In this document: piece after piece, positions 33,464-41,590 of the stretch
How positions within the stretch are numbered: position 1 is the stretch's first letter
Layout of the letters: each line of letters opens with the position of its first letter
NCBI GenBank assembly: GCA_017397835.1
Contig: JAFQHV010000018.1
Location: 19,682 to 83,681 of the forward strand
Origin: Oscillospiraceae bacterium
GTDB lineage: Bacteria; Bacillota; Clostridia; Oscillospirales; Oscillospiraceae
Reading direction: 5' to 3'
Length of the DNA: 64,000 nucleotides
Notes under the pieces: model-generated
Told to the model about the DNA's origin: nothing
Database searches by the model: none
Seen by the model: the letters and a program-made list of their open reading frames with translations, nothing else
Translations under genes and position numbers: made by a program

Positions 33464-35248
33464 TCAGTTCATCGGCAGTCCGGTACCGGACCAGACCGGC
33501 GGATAAGGCAGGACATCGTAAGACTCCTGCAGAGGGGAGACGGGGAGTGCTTCCGGGTCCACCGGCTTGGGTGTGCCGAGGGTAAGGGAGAAACCGTCCA
33601 AAATGGCGGTGGTTTCGCCTTCGACGGGCGTTTCATGGTCGATGGTGACGATGTCCCCCGGATTTACGGTCACCACCTCCCGGCTTTGGGCGGCGGAAAT
33701 AGCGTAGAACACGTGGCTGCCGTCCAGACGCAGGAAGTAGACGGAGTTGCCCTCCAGCACGGCGGTGCGGATCTCGGCCACGGTGCCGGTCACGCTGGTC
33801 CGGGGCAGGTCCTCCTGCTGGGTGATGCCCTTGTCGGCGAGCATATTGATATAGTTGCGCTCGCAGGCGGACACGGTGGTGCCGGTGGCTACGATCTGGT
33901 ACTGAGCCACGTTGACCATTGCGTACATCTTGACCAGGTTGGTGGCATCCTTCAGGGGAATGAAATAGGTGGGCTCACCCGCCACGTTCAGCAGCAGGGG
34001 GAAGGTGGCATCATACCCCAGATCCTGCACCTCACCCTCGGCAGACCGCTCGGCGGCGTATTCCGTCGCGCCGGGTGCCACGTAGTACTTGGTTTCCTTG
34101 GTGCGCATATTGCACAGCAGGAAGCCCAGGTTGGACTGGTCGGCGTTGGCGGAGGTGACGCCGGTGTAGGCGTACACGTCGTCGTTCATGGCAATGTAGT
34201 TGTAGCCTTCCGTGGTCAGGGTCACGTCACGCTGGCCGAAAATGGAGTTCCAAAAGCCGTGAACGTAGGTGCCGTAGTAGTTGTACTGCTCCATGATGAG
34301 GGCGGGGGTGTACAGAGTGTCAACCCAGGTGGGGACCTCCTCCATATATTCGCTCTCGCCGGTGACGGCATCTACCAGAACGGCACCCCGGATATCGGTG
34401 CCGCCGAACAGGCCGATGGTCTTGACCACCCGGGGAGCGATCCACCAGGGATGGCCGTTCTCGTCGATCTCAAACTCCGGGGTGGAGAACATCATGGTGG
34501 GGTACTGAAAGCGCAGGTGGCGCTGGATGTTGCGGTTCAAAGGCTCGGAGAAGGAGTACTTGATGCCTTCGTCCAAACGGACCACGCTGGCCTCCTGAGT
34601 TACCATGTCCACCAGCACGTAGGCGGGCAGACCATTGCTGCGGTTGGTCAGCCATTTGACCAGATCGGCGTAGTCAATGGGGGATACCCGGACGGGACGG
34701 CCTTTGTAGTTGATCTGGGTGGAGTCGTTGGAGTACTCAAACTGGCTGACCATGTCACTGAGGGTGCCCATTTGGCGGTCACCCAGATACTCAGCGGAGG
34801 TGCGGTCCAGGGTGGGGATCTTGTCAAAAGAGATCTGGGTCACCTCGGCGGCGAAGTCGCCGGTCTGCACGTCCAGCAGCTGGCGGTAGTCCCCGGCCCG
34901 GAAGATGGGCATGGAAATAAGGTTGCCTACAACGGCCACCAGCACCAGGGCTACGAACAGCAGACCCACGGGCAGGCAGCGGCTTTTGATAAAGCTAAGC
35001 CACAGCAGGAATTTCTCCTTGCCGGTGCGGACCACGTTGTCGTTCGTGTGTGCACCGCCGGACAGCAGGAATACGCAGCCGCAGAACACGATGCACAAAA
35101 GGCCCACAAAGCGGTAAAATTCGTTGGCCTGCAGGTTCAGGGCGGGCAGGCTGACGTAGAACGCCACGAAGCCCACCACGGCGGTGACCAGCAGGCTGAA
35201 CAGGGTCACACCAACGCGACCTTTGGGAAGCAGACGAAGCAGTTTCAT
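33464..35248 (-). CDS. Large membrane-anchored protein of unknown function
   Basis: Of 594 residues, the first 150 contain about three hydrophobic segments (VTLFSLLVTAVVGFVAFYV near 14; FVGLLCIVFCGCVFLL near 47; LPVGLLFVALVLVAVVGNLI near 91). The remaining 440 form an extracytoplasmic region with no recognised domain, rich in Tyr, Thr and Asp and ending PVWSGTGLPMN. The exported part repeatedly discusses like-sized beta strands around GLFGGTDIRGAVLVDAVTGE, a PepSY/YkyA-like look that I cannot confirm. The ATG at 35248 has AAAGGAG upstream; a longer ORF to 35383 has no SD. It is monocistronic and divergent from gltX. Confidence 0.75.
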   Translation of the reverse strand: MKLLRLLPKGRVGVTLFSLLVTAVVGFVAFYVSLPALNLQANEFYRFVGLLCIVFCGCVFLLSGGAHTNDNVVRTGKEKFLLWLSFIKSRCLPVGLLFVALVLVAVVGNLISMPIFRAGDYRQLLDVQTGDFAAEVTQISFDKIPTLDRTSAEYLGDRQMGTLSDMVSQFEYSNDSTQINYKGRPVRVSPIDYADLVKWLTNRSNGLPAYVLVDMVTQEASVVRLDEGIKYSFSEPLNRNIQRHLRFQYPTMMFSTPEFEIDENGHPWWIAPRVVKTIGLFGGTDIRGAVLVDAVTGESEYMEEVPTWVDTLYTPALIMEQYNYYGTYVHGFWNSIFGQRDVTLTTEGYNYIAMNDDVYAYTGVTSANADQSNLGFLLCNMRTKETKYYVAPGATEYAAERSAEGEVQDLGYDATFPLLLNVAGEPTYFIPLKDATNLVKMYAMVNVAQYQIVATGTTVSACERNYINMLADKGITQQEDLPRTSVTGTVAEIRTAVLEGNSVYFLRLDGSHVFYAISAAQSREVVTVNPGDIVTIDHETPVEGETTAILDGFSLTLGTPKPVDPEALPVSPLQESYDVLPYPPVWSGTGLPMN

Positions 35249-35360
35249 AAACAGGCTCCTTTCAGAGAACATTTCTACACAGATAGCATAGCCGAATTTC
35301 CGTAAAAAAGCAACCAAACCGTGGAAAATTAATCCATTGTTAATAGTTCGCCAAAGTATC

Positions 35361-35389
35361 TTGCAAAACGCGGAAAAATCCAATATAAT
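35361..35389 (+). promoter_or_regulatory. Promoter of gltX
   Basis: TTGCAA (35361-35366), a 17-base spacer and TATAAT (35384-35389). The short leader contains a small CGGCG/CGCCG hairpin before SD GGAGGG; there is no T-box. Confidence 0.72.
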
Positions 35390-35436
35390 ACTATGTTGAA
35401 AATGTGCGGCGCCTGCGCCGTTACGGAGGGATAAAT

Positions 35437-36924
35437 ATGGCAGTTGATAAGACGTTTTTTGAGGAACTGGAGGCCCGCATTCCCAAGGGGAAGGTGCGAA
35501 CCCGCTTTGCGCCCAGTCCCACGGGTTATATGCACGTGGGCAATCTGCGTACCGCCCTGTACACCTGGCTCATCGCCCGGAACGCCGGCGGCACCTTTAT
35601 CCTGCGTATTGAGGACACCGACCAGGGCCGTTTGGTGGAGGGTGCCACCGAGGTCATTTACCGCACCATGGCCGAATGTGGCCTGACCCATGATGAGGGT
35701 CCCGACGTGGGCGGCCCCGTGGGTCCCTACATTCAGACCGAGCGCCGTCCTCTGTACAAGAAGTTTGCCGAGCTGCTGGTGGAGAAAGGCGCGGCTTACT
35801 ACTGCTTCTGTGAGAAGACCGAGAGCGAGGAGGACTCCGGCGAGTTCAACCGCGGGGATGACCCCTGCCGTGACCTGAGTTCGGAGGAAGTGGCCGCCAA
35901 TCTGGCCGCCGGCAAGCCCTATGTCATCCGCCAGCGCATCCCTCACGAGGGTTCCACCACCTTCCACGACATCTCCTTCGGCGACATCACCGTGGAAAAC
36001 AAGGAACTGGACGATCAGGTGCTGCTCAAGCGGGACGGCCTGCCCACCTACAACTTTGCCAACGTCATTGACGACCACCTGATGGGCATTACCCACGTGG
36101 TCCGCGGCAGCGAGTATCTGTCCTCCGCTCCCAAGTACAACCTGCTGTACCAGGGATTTGGCTGGGACATCCCCACCTACGTCCACTGCTCACCCGTGAT
36201 GCGCGACGCCCAGAACAAGATGTCCAAGCGCCACGGCGACCCCTCTTACGAGGATTTGAAGGCCCTGGGCTACATCACCCCCGCCATTTTGAACTACGTG
36301 GCGCTGCTGGGCTGGTCCCCCCGGGGCGACATCGCCGAGCAGGAGATCTTCTCTTTGGAGGAGCTGGCCAAGGCATTCGACATCGCCGGCATTTCCAAGT
36401 CTCCCGCTATTTTCGACATTGAGAAGCTGACCTACTTCAACGCCAACTACCTGCGGGCGATGGAGCCTGCCGAGTTCGCCAAGCTGGCCGAGCCTTACAT
36501 CCGTCAGGCGGTGAAGGGGGAGCAGTATGACACGGCGCAGATCGCCGCGCTGCTGCAGGCCCGGTGCGAGAAGCTGACCGAGATACCCGAGAAGGTGGAC
36601 TTCTTCGACACCCTGCCCGAGTATGACAAGGAGCTGTTCACCAACAAGAAGTCCAAGACCAACGACGAGGTCTCTCTGTCCATGCTGGAGGCCACCCTGC
36701 CCATGCTGGAGGGCCTTGCCAACTGGGAGCAGGAGCCCATCCACGATGCGCTCATCGCTTTGGCCGAGAAGCTGGAGGTCAAGAACGCCACCCTTATGTG
36801 GCCTCTGCGCATCGCCATTGCCGGCAAGGCGGTCACCCCCGGCGGCGCGGTGGAGCTGTGCCACATTTTGGGCCGTGACGAGGTCATCCGCCGCATGAAG
36901 CTCGGCATGGATAAGCTGAAGTAA
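35437..36924 (+). CDS. gltX: Glutamyl-tRNA synthetase
   Basis: The 495-residue class I synthetase begins with RFAPSPTGYMHVGNLRTALY (HIGH region, about 24-43) and has the KMSKS-type NKMSKRHGDPS near residue 263. A C-terminal helical anticodon-binding domain follows. It charges tRNA-Glu, and in many Firmicutes also tRNA-Gln for GatCAB transamidation. No CxCxC zinc-type insert characteristic of some GluRS is obvious. SD GGAGGG precedes the ATG. It is monocistronic with promoter and terminator. Confidence 0.97.
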   Translation: MAVDKTFFEELEARIPKGKVRTRFAPSPTGYMHVGNLRTALYTWLIARNAGGTFILRIEDTDQGRLVEGATEVIYRTMAECGLTHDEGPDVGGPVGPYIQTERRPLYKKFAELLVEKGAAYYCFCEKTESEEDSGEFNRGDDPCRDLSSEEVAANLAAGKPYVIRQRIPHEGSTTFHDISFGDITVENKELDDQVLLKRDGLPTYNFANVIDDHLMGITHVVRGSEYLSSAPKYNLLYQGFGWDIPTYVHCSPVMRDAQNKMSKRHGDPSYEDLKALGYITPAILNYVALLGWSPRGDIAEQEIFSLEELAKAFDIAGISKSPAIFDIEKLTYFNANYLRAMEPAEFAKLAEPYIRQAVKGEQYDTAQIAALLQARCEKLTEIPEKVDFFDTLPEYDKELFTNKKSKTNDEVSLSMLEATLPMLEGLANWEQEPIHDALIALAEKLEVKNATLMWPLRIAIAGKAVTPGGAVELCHILGRDEVIRRMKLGMDKLK

Positions 36925-36936
36925 TCAGGTACAAAT

Positions 36937-36980
36937 GATAAAAGAACGCCCGTCCTGCAAAGGACGGGCGTTCTTTTATC
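36937..36980. terminator. Bidirectional terminator between gltX and the ior operon
   Basis: GATAAAAGAACGCCCGTCCT pairs with its complement around a four-base loop; there are T runs on both strands. Confidence 0.93.
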
Positions 36981-37007
36981 ATTGTCTTGGCGTAAAGGGG
37001 AAAGACA

Positions 37008-37439
37008 TTACAGACTTTCCAGTTCGCCCTCTTCCACCACCTGAATGCCCTTGGCGCGCAGGGCGGCGGTGGCGGCGGCATTGTCGGCCACACGGAAAAC
37101 CATGTAGGCGCTGTCCTTACGGCCGCCCAGGAAGGCGTAGCCGTACTCCAGATTGATTTTGGCATCGGACAGGATGTTCAGCACCTGATTCAAACCGCCG
37201 GGCACGTGGGGGATGTCCACGGCCAGCACGGTGGTGACGGTGCAGACGTAGCCGGCATCCTTCAGCAGGGTGGCGGTGTCCAGGGGGCGGTCCACGATGA
37301 TGCGGGCGATGCCGAATTCGTTGGTCTCGGACAGGGACATGGCACGCATATCGATGTTGTGGTCGGCCAGCACGCCGGTCAGGGCGTTGAGCTCACCGGG
37401 CTTATTCTCCAAAAAGACGGAAATCTGTTTGACACTCAT
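37008..37439 (-). CDS. Tandem ACT-domain protein
   Basis: The 143-residue protein is two ACT domains: the first starts VKQISVFLENKPGELNALTG, the second around YVCTVTTVLAVDIPHVPGGL. ACT domains bind amino acids as allosteric sensors. This two-ACT form is common next to ior/paaK genes in anaerobes. It is the last gene of the yerC-iorA-iorB-paaK run, so sensing of an aromatic or branched amino acid is likely by context, but the ligand is unproven. Confidence 0.88.
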   Translation of the reverse strand: MSVKQISVFLENKPGELNALTGVLADHNIDMRAMSLSETNEFGIARIIVDRPLDTATLLKDAGYVCTVTTVLAVDIPHVPGGLNQVLNILSDAKINLEYGYAFLGGRKDSAYMVFRVADNAAATAALRAKGIQVVEEGELESL

Positions 37440-37453
37440 AACGGCACCTCCTG

Positions 37454-38755
37454 TTAAATCTTACGCTTGTCGATGACACGCACGGCCTTGCCTTCGCTGC
37501 GGACAATGGACTTGGGCGCTACCAAAGTGACCTTGGCGGACAGACCCAGCATGGAGCGCAGACCGGCCACCAGTTCCTTCTGGCGCTTGTCGATCTCGCC
37601 CAGGTTGTCGGTGAACATCTCGGGGGTCATTTCCACCCGGACCTCCAGCGTGTCGGTGTGGTTGACGCGATCCACGATGATCTGATAGTTGGCGGCGTAG
37701 CCGTTGTTCAGCAGGACGGTCTCGATTTGAGAGGGGAAGACGTTGACACCGCGGATGATGAGCATATCGTCGCTGCGGCCCATTGGCTTGGCCATGCGCA
37801 CGTGGGTACGGCCGCAGGAGCAGGGCTCGTAGTTCAGCTGGCAGATGTCGCGGGTGCGGTAGCGCAGCAGGGGGAAGGCTTCCTTGGTCAGGGAGGTGAA
37901 CACCAGCTCGCCCTTGGAACCCTCGGGCAGCACCTCGCCGGTGTCGGGGTCAATGATCTCGGCAATGAAGTGGTCCTCGTTAACGTGCATACCGGCTTGA
38001 GCAGAACACTCGAAGGACACGCCGGGGCCGGACAGCTCGGTCAGACCGTAGATGTCATAGGCCTTGATACCCAGGGTATTCTGGATGTCCTGACGCATCT
38101 CCTCGGACCAGGCCTCGGCACCGAAGATACCGGCCTTCAGGGGGATGTCGTCGGGACCCAGGCCCATCTCTTTCATGCTCTCGCCCAAATAGGCGGCGTA
38201 GGAGGGGGTGCAGCACAGAATGGTGGAGGACAGGTCCTGCATAAAGCCGATCTGACGCTCGGTATTACCGGAGGAGATGGGAATGGTCAGGCAGCCGACC
38301 TTGTGGGAGCCGCCGTGGAGACCGGCGCCGCCGGTGAACAGGCCGTAGCCGTAGGCCACCTGACACACATCCTCCTCGGTGGCACCGGCGGCGACCAGAG
38401 CGCGGGCGCAGCAATCCTCCCACAGGTCTACGTCGTGCTGGGTGTAGAACGCCATGACACGCTTGCCGGTGGTGCCGGAGGTGGAGTGGATGCGGACGCA
38501 GTCCTTCTTGGGCTTGCCCATCAGGCCGTAGGGATAGGCGTCCCGCAGGTCGGCCTTGGTGACGAAGGGCAACTTGTGGAGGTCGGCGACACCCTTGATG
38601 TCATCGGGGGTAACGCCCTTTGCCTCCATCTTGGTACGGTAGTAGGGGACGTTGTCCCAAACGTGCCTGACCTGCTTGACCAGCCGCTCGTCCTGCAGGG
38701 CGCGCAGCTGGTCCCGGGGCATGGTTTCGATTTCGGGTTGATAGTATCTCTCCAT
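37454..38755 (-). CDS. paaK: Phenylacetate-CoA ligase
   Basis: The 433-residue adenylate-forming enzyme has the P-loop-like HSTSGTTGKRVMAFYT (about 93), YGLTELSGPGVSFEC (about 238), the YRTRDIC motif near 303 and the C-terminal Lys in APKSIVRSEGKAVRV. It converts aryl acetates to CoA thioesters. Beside IorAB, which makes arylacetyl-CoA from aryl-pyruvates, it can run in reverse to save the thioester as ATP, as proposed for anaerobes. The ATG at 38755 gives the usual length; an in-frame TTG at 38764 is the alternative, since AAAGG lies nearer to it. Confidence 0.93.
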   Translation of the reverse strand: MERYYQPEIETMPRDQLRALQDERLVKQVRHVWDNVPYYRTKMEAKGVTPDDIKGVADLHKLPFVTKADLRDAYPYGLMGKPKKDCVRIHSTSGTTGKRVMAFYTQHDVDLWEDCCARALVAAGATEEDVCQVAYGYGLFTGGAGLHGGSHKVGCLTIPISSGNTERQIGFMQDLSSTILCCTPSYAAYLGESMKEMGLGPDDIPLKAGIFGAEAWSEEMRQDIQNTLGIKAYDIYGLTELSGPGVSFECSAQAGMHVNEDHFIAEIIDPDTGEVLPEGSKGELVFTSLTKEAFPLLRYRTRDICQLNYEPCSCGRTHVRMAKPMGRSDDMLIIRGVNVFPSQIETVLLNNGYAANYQIIVDRVNHTDTLEVRVEMTPEMFTDNLGEIDKRQKELVAGLRSMLGLSAKVTLVAPKSIVRSEGKAVRVIDKRKI

Positions 38756-38791
38756 GGGGATCAAGACCTTTCTATGTAAAATGCGGAAAAA

Positions 38792-39364
38792 TCAGGCGTT
38801 TTTGCCCAATTCAAAGGCTTTCTTATTCAGTTCGAGGAATTTTGCAGGAACACAGGCCTCAATGGACTTCTGCCAGGCCTCCTCGGGCAGGTCAAAGTAG
38901 TGGGACAGGCGGCCCAGCAGCACCAGATTGACCGCCTTGGCGCTGCCGGCCTGCTCGGCTAGAGCCAGACAATCCAGCGCATCCACCTTGGCACCGGTAG
39001 CCTGCATCTTGCTGACCAGATCGGTGGGGTATTCCGCCGCACCGGTGATGACGGGCATAGGGTCCACCTGCTGGGTGGAGGTAACGATCTGTCCGTCGGG
39101 CTTGAGGTAGCCCAGCCAACGGGCGGCCTCCAGCAGCTCGAAGGAAACGATGTAGTCAGCCTCGCCCTTGTCGATGACGGGGGAGTAGACCTTATCGCCA
39201 TACCGCACATAGGTGACCACGCTGCCGCCGCGCTGGCTCATGCCGTGGACCTCGGAAACCTTAACATCATAGCCCTGACCCATCAGCAGATGGCCCAACA
39301 GCTTGGAGGCAAGCAGGGAACCCTGACCGCCAACGCCGACGATCATAACATTTTTCGTTTTCAT
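38792..39364 (-). CDS. iorB: Indolepyruvate:ferredoxin oxidoreductase, beta subunit
   Basis: The 190-residue gamma-type POR-family subunit contains VGVGGQGSLLASKLLGHLL (about 9-27), VSEVHGMSQRGGSVVTYVRYG (split around residue 45) and SFELLEAARWL. It forms the small subunit of IorAB, which oxidatively decarboxylates indolepyruvate and other aryl-pyruvates, reducing ferredoxin and yielding arylacetyl-CoA. A longer upstream reading frame overlaps iorA and is not used. The ATG at 39364 has AAGGAGGAA upstream. It lies 15 bases after iorA. Confidence 0.95.
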   Translation of the reverse strand: MKTKNVMIVGVGGQGSLLASKLLGHLLMGQGYDVKVSEVHGMSQRGGSVVTYVRYGDKVYSPVIDKGEADYIVSFELLEAARWLGYLKPDGQIVTSTQQVDPMPVITGAAEYPTDLVSKMQATGAKVDALDCLALAEQAGSAKAVNLVLLGRLSHYFDLPEEAWQKSIEACVPAKFLELNKKAFELGKNA

Positions 39365-39378
39365 CTCTGCGTTCCTCC

Positions 39379-41109
39379 TTACTTGGTGCTCTTGAATGCG
39401 CCGAAGGCGCACAACTGTTCGCACACACCGCAGCCAACACACAGGGTGTTGTCCACGTGGGCCTTGCCGCCCTTCATGGAGATGGCGGGGCAGCCGATCT
39501 TCATACAGGCCTTGCAGCTGCGGCACTTTTCGGTGTCCACGGCCAAAGGCGCGTTGTGTTTGACAGTCTTGAGCAGGGCGCAGGGACGGCGGGAGATGAT
39601 GACGGAGGGGGCATCGGCGGCCAGTTCCTCCTTCAAAACGGTGTCGCAGGCCTTCAGGTCGTAGGGGTCCACCACACGCACGCGCTCAAAACCCATGGCG
39701 CGGCACAGCGCCTCCAGATCGATCTTGCCGGCGGGGTCGCCCTTGATGTTGTAGCCGGTGGTGGGGTTCTGCTGGTGGCCGGTCATGCCGGTGATGGAGT
39801 TGTCTACGATGATGACGGTGGAGTTGGAGCCGTTGTAGGCGATGTTGGCAAGGCCGGTCATGCCGGAGTGCATGAAGGTGGAGTCGCCGATGACGGCCAC
39901 CACGTTGCCGGCCTTGTTGTCCAGCGCCTTGTTGAAGCCGTGGACGGCGGACACGGAGGCACCCATGCACAGGGTCATGTCCATGGCGGCCAAAGGAGCC
40001 ACGGCACCCAAAGTGTAGCAGCCGATGTCACCCAGCACCGTGCATTTGTTCTTGTTCAGGGTGTAGAACAGGCCGCGGTGGGGGCAGCCGGCGCACATGA
40101 CAGGGGGACGGGGAGGAATGACGTCTTCCAGCGCCTTGCCTGTGTGGACCTCACCGCCCAGCTTTTCCGCCACGAGATTCTGGCAGAACTCGCCGGTGAT
40201 GGGGAGCACGTCCTTGCCGGACACCTCAATGCCAAGCTGACGGCAGTGGGTTTCGATGATGGGGTCCAGCTCCTCCACGACCACGACCTTCTTCACCTTG
40301 GCGGCGAAGTCGCGGATGAGCTTGACGGGCAGGGGATTGGCCATGCCCAGCTTCAGCACGCTGACGGTATCGCCGAACACTTCCTTCACGTACTGATAGC
40401 TGGTGGAGGAGGTGATGATGCCCAACTCGGTGCCGCCCATCTCCACGCGGTTGATGGGGGCGGTCTCGGCCCATTCGGTCAGGTCGGCGGTGCGCTGCTC
40501 CACAATGGGATGACGGCGGATGGCGTTGCCGGGCATCATGACGAACTTGCCGATGTTCTTTTCGTAGGGCTTGACGGGCTGCTCTACCCGGTCGGACAGC
40601 TCCACAAGGGACTGGGAGTGAGCCACGCGGGTGCACATCTTCAGCAGCACGGGGGTGTCGAATTGCTCGGACAGCTCGAAGGCCAGCTTGGCAAAGACCA
40701 GAGATTCGGCGGAGTCGGAGGGCTCCAGCATGGGCACCTTGGCGGCGATGGCGTGGTGGCGGGAGTCCTGCTCGTTCTGAGAGGAGTGCATGCCCGCATC
40801 GTCGGCCACGCCGATGACCATGCCGGCGTTGACACCGGTGTAAGACATGGTGTACAGGGGGTCGGCCGCCACGTTCAGGCCCACGTGCTTCATGGCGCAG
40901 AAGGAGCGCTTACCGGCAAGGCAGGCGCCGAAGGCGGCCTCCATGGCGACCTTCTCGTTGGGGGCCCACTCGCAGTAGATCTCGGGGAACTTGACGGCTT
41001 CCTCGGTGATCTCGGTGCTGGGGGTGCCGGGATAGCTGGAGATCACACAGCAGCCGGCTTCATACAGTCCACGGGCAACGGCGGCGTTGCCCAGTACAAG
41101 CTGTTTCAT
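39379..41109 (-). CDS. iorA: Indolepyruvate:ferredoxin oxidoreductase, alpha subunit
   Basis: The 576-residue thiamine-diphosphate enzyme has an N-terminal pyrimidine-binding domain (SSYPGTPSTEITEEAVKFPE), the central region PVMCAGCPHRGLFYTL, and the ThDP GDG-like motif VIGDSTFMHSGMTGLANIAY. It ends with a 2[4Fe-4S] ferredoxin domain (CRSCKACMKIGCP and CVGCGVCEQLCAFGAF). Together with IorB it oxidises aryl-2-oxoacids from aromatic amino-acid transamination. It starts 24 bases after yerC. Confidence 0.96.
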   Translation of the reverse strand: MKQLVLGNAAVARGLYEAGCCVISSYPGTPSTEITEEAVKFPEIYCEWAPNEKVAMEAAFGACLAGKRSFCAMKHVGLNVAADPLYTMSYTGVNAGMVIGVADDAGMHSSQNEQDSRHHAIAAKVPMLEPSDSAESLVFAKLAFELSEQFDTPVLLKMCTRVAHSQSLVELSDRVEQPVKPYEKNIGKFVMMPGNAIRRHPIVEQRTADLTEWAETAPINRVEMGGTELGIITSSTSYQYVKEVFGDTVSVLKLGMANPLPVKLIRDFAAKVKKVVVVEELDPIIETHCRQLGIEVSGKDVLPITGEFCQNLVAEKLGGEVHTGKALEDVIPPRPPVMCAGCPHRGLFYTLNKNKCTVLGDIGCYTLGAVAPLAAMDMTLCMGASVSAVHGFNKALDNKAGNVVAVIGDSTFMHSGMTGLANIAYNGSNSTVIIVDNSITGMTGHQQNPTTGYNIKGDPAGKIDLEALCRAMGFERVRVVDPYDLKACDTVLKEELAADAPSVIISRRPCALLKTVKHNAPLAVDTEKCRSCKACMKIGCPAISMKGGKAHVDNTLCVGCGVCEQLCAFGAFKSTK

Positions 41110-41132
41110 GTTTGGTATTTCCTCTTTTCAAA

Positions 41133-41438
41133 TTAGCGTTCTTTTTCTTCGTTCACACGGTCAATGACGTGGCCTACCACACCACCGGCACCGCCGTCCA
41201 GCATAGAGCGGCGCACACGGCTGATGGTGGCGCTGCTGGCACCGGTTTTCTCCAGAATGTCCAGATAGACAAGACCCTGCTTCAAATAAACAGCGACGTC
41301 AAAACGCTGTTCCATGGAGCGCAGCTCCGTAGGGGTGCACAGGTCGTCAAAAAACCGGCAGCATTCGTCCAGGTCCTTCAGTTTCAGGATGGTTTCGTAC
41401 AACGCGATGCTGCGCTCTTTACGATCTACCTTTGCCAT
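41133..41438 (-). CDS. YerC/YecD family TrpR-like regulator heading the ior operon
   Basis: The 101-residue helical DNA-binding protein matches the YerC/YecD-TrpR family: LKDLDECCRFFDDLCTPTEL (about 14-33), ERFDVA-type core RSMEQRFDVAVYLKQGLVYL and the recognition helix TGASSATISRVRRSML (about 68-83). Being the first gene of a run with iorA, iorB, paaK and ACT, it probably regulates aromatic amino-acid catabolism in response to an amino acid, as TrpR does. A 26-base imperfect palindrome overlaps its -10 box (41480-41505), suggesting autoregulation. The ATG at 41438 has AGGAGAAG upstream. A second paralogue is at 55248-55550. Confidence 0.88.
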   Translation of the reverse strand: MAKVDRKERSIALYETILKLKDLDECCRFFDDLCTPTELRSMEQRFDVAVYLKQGLVYLDILEKTGASSATISRVRRSMLDGGAGGVVGHVIDRVNEEKER

Positions 41439-41479
41439 GATACTTCTCCTCCCGGGCGGCATAGTTCAGCCGCGTAATA

Positions 41480-41505
41480 GCTTAAACATATTAACACATT
41501 AAAGC
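41480..41505. promoter_or_regulatory. Imperfect palindrome over the yerC -10 box (candidate operator)
   Basis: The 26-base segment centred on TTAA reads GCTT..AA......TTAA......TT..AAGC in mirrored form and covers the -10 element of the yerC promoter. A TrpR-like dimer could bind here and autoregulate. This is inferred from position only. Confidence 0.4.
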
Positions 41506-41516
41506 GTAATAGTAAA
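41488..41516 (-). promoter_or_regulatory. Promoter of the yerC-ior operon
   Basis: On the minus strand TTTACT (41511-41516), a 17-base spacer and TAATAT (41488-41493) lie about 50 bases upstream of the ATG at 41438. Confidence 0.55.
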
Positions 41517-41549
41517 GAGGAAAAACGACATTTCCCGGCAAAGCCGAAA

Positions 41550-41584
41550 AAAATCTCCGGCCCAAAAATTTGGCCGGAGATTTT
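41550..41584 (-). terminator. Terminator after the large SLH gene
   Basis: AAAATCTCCGGCC pairs with GGCCGGAGATTTT around a nine-base loop; the minus-strand product continues into TTTTTTT, fitting the gene ending at 41591. Confidence 0.88.
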
Positions 41585-41590
41585 AATGGG

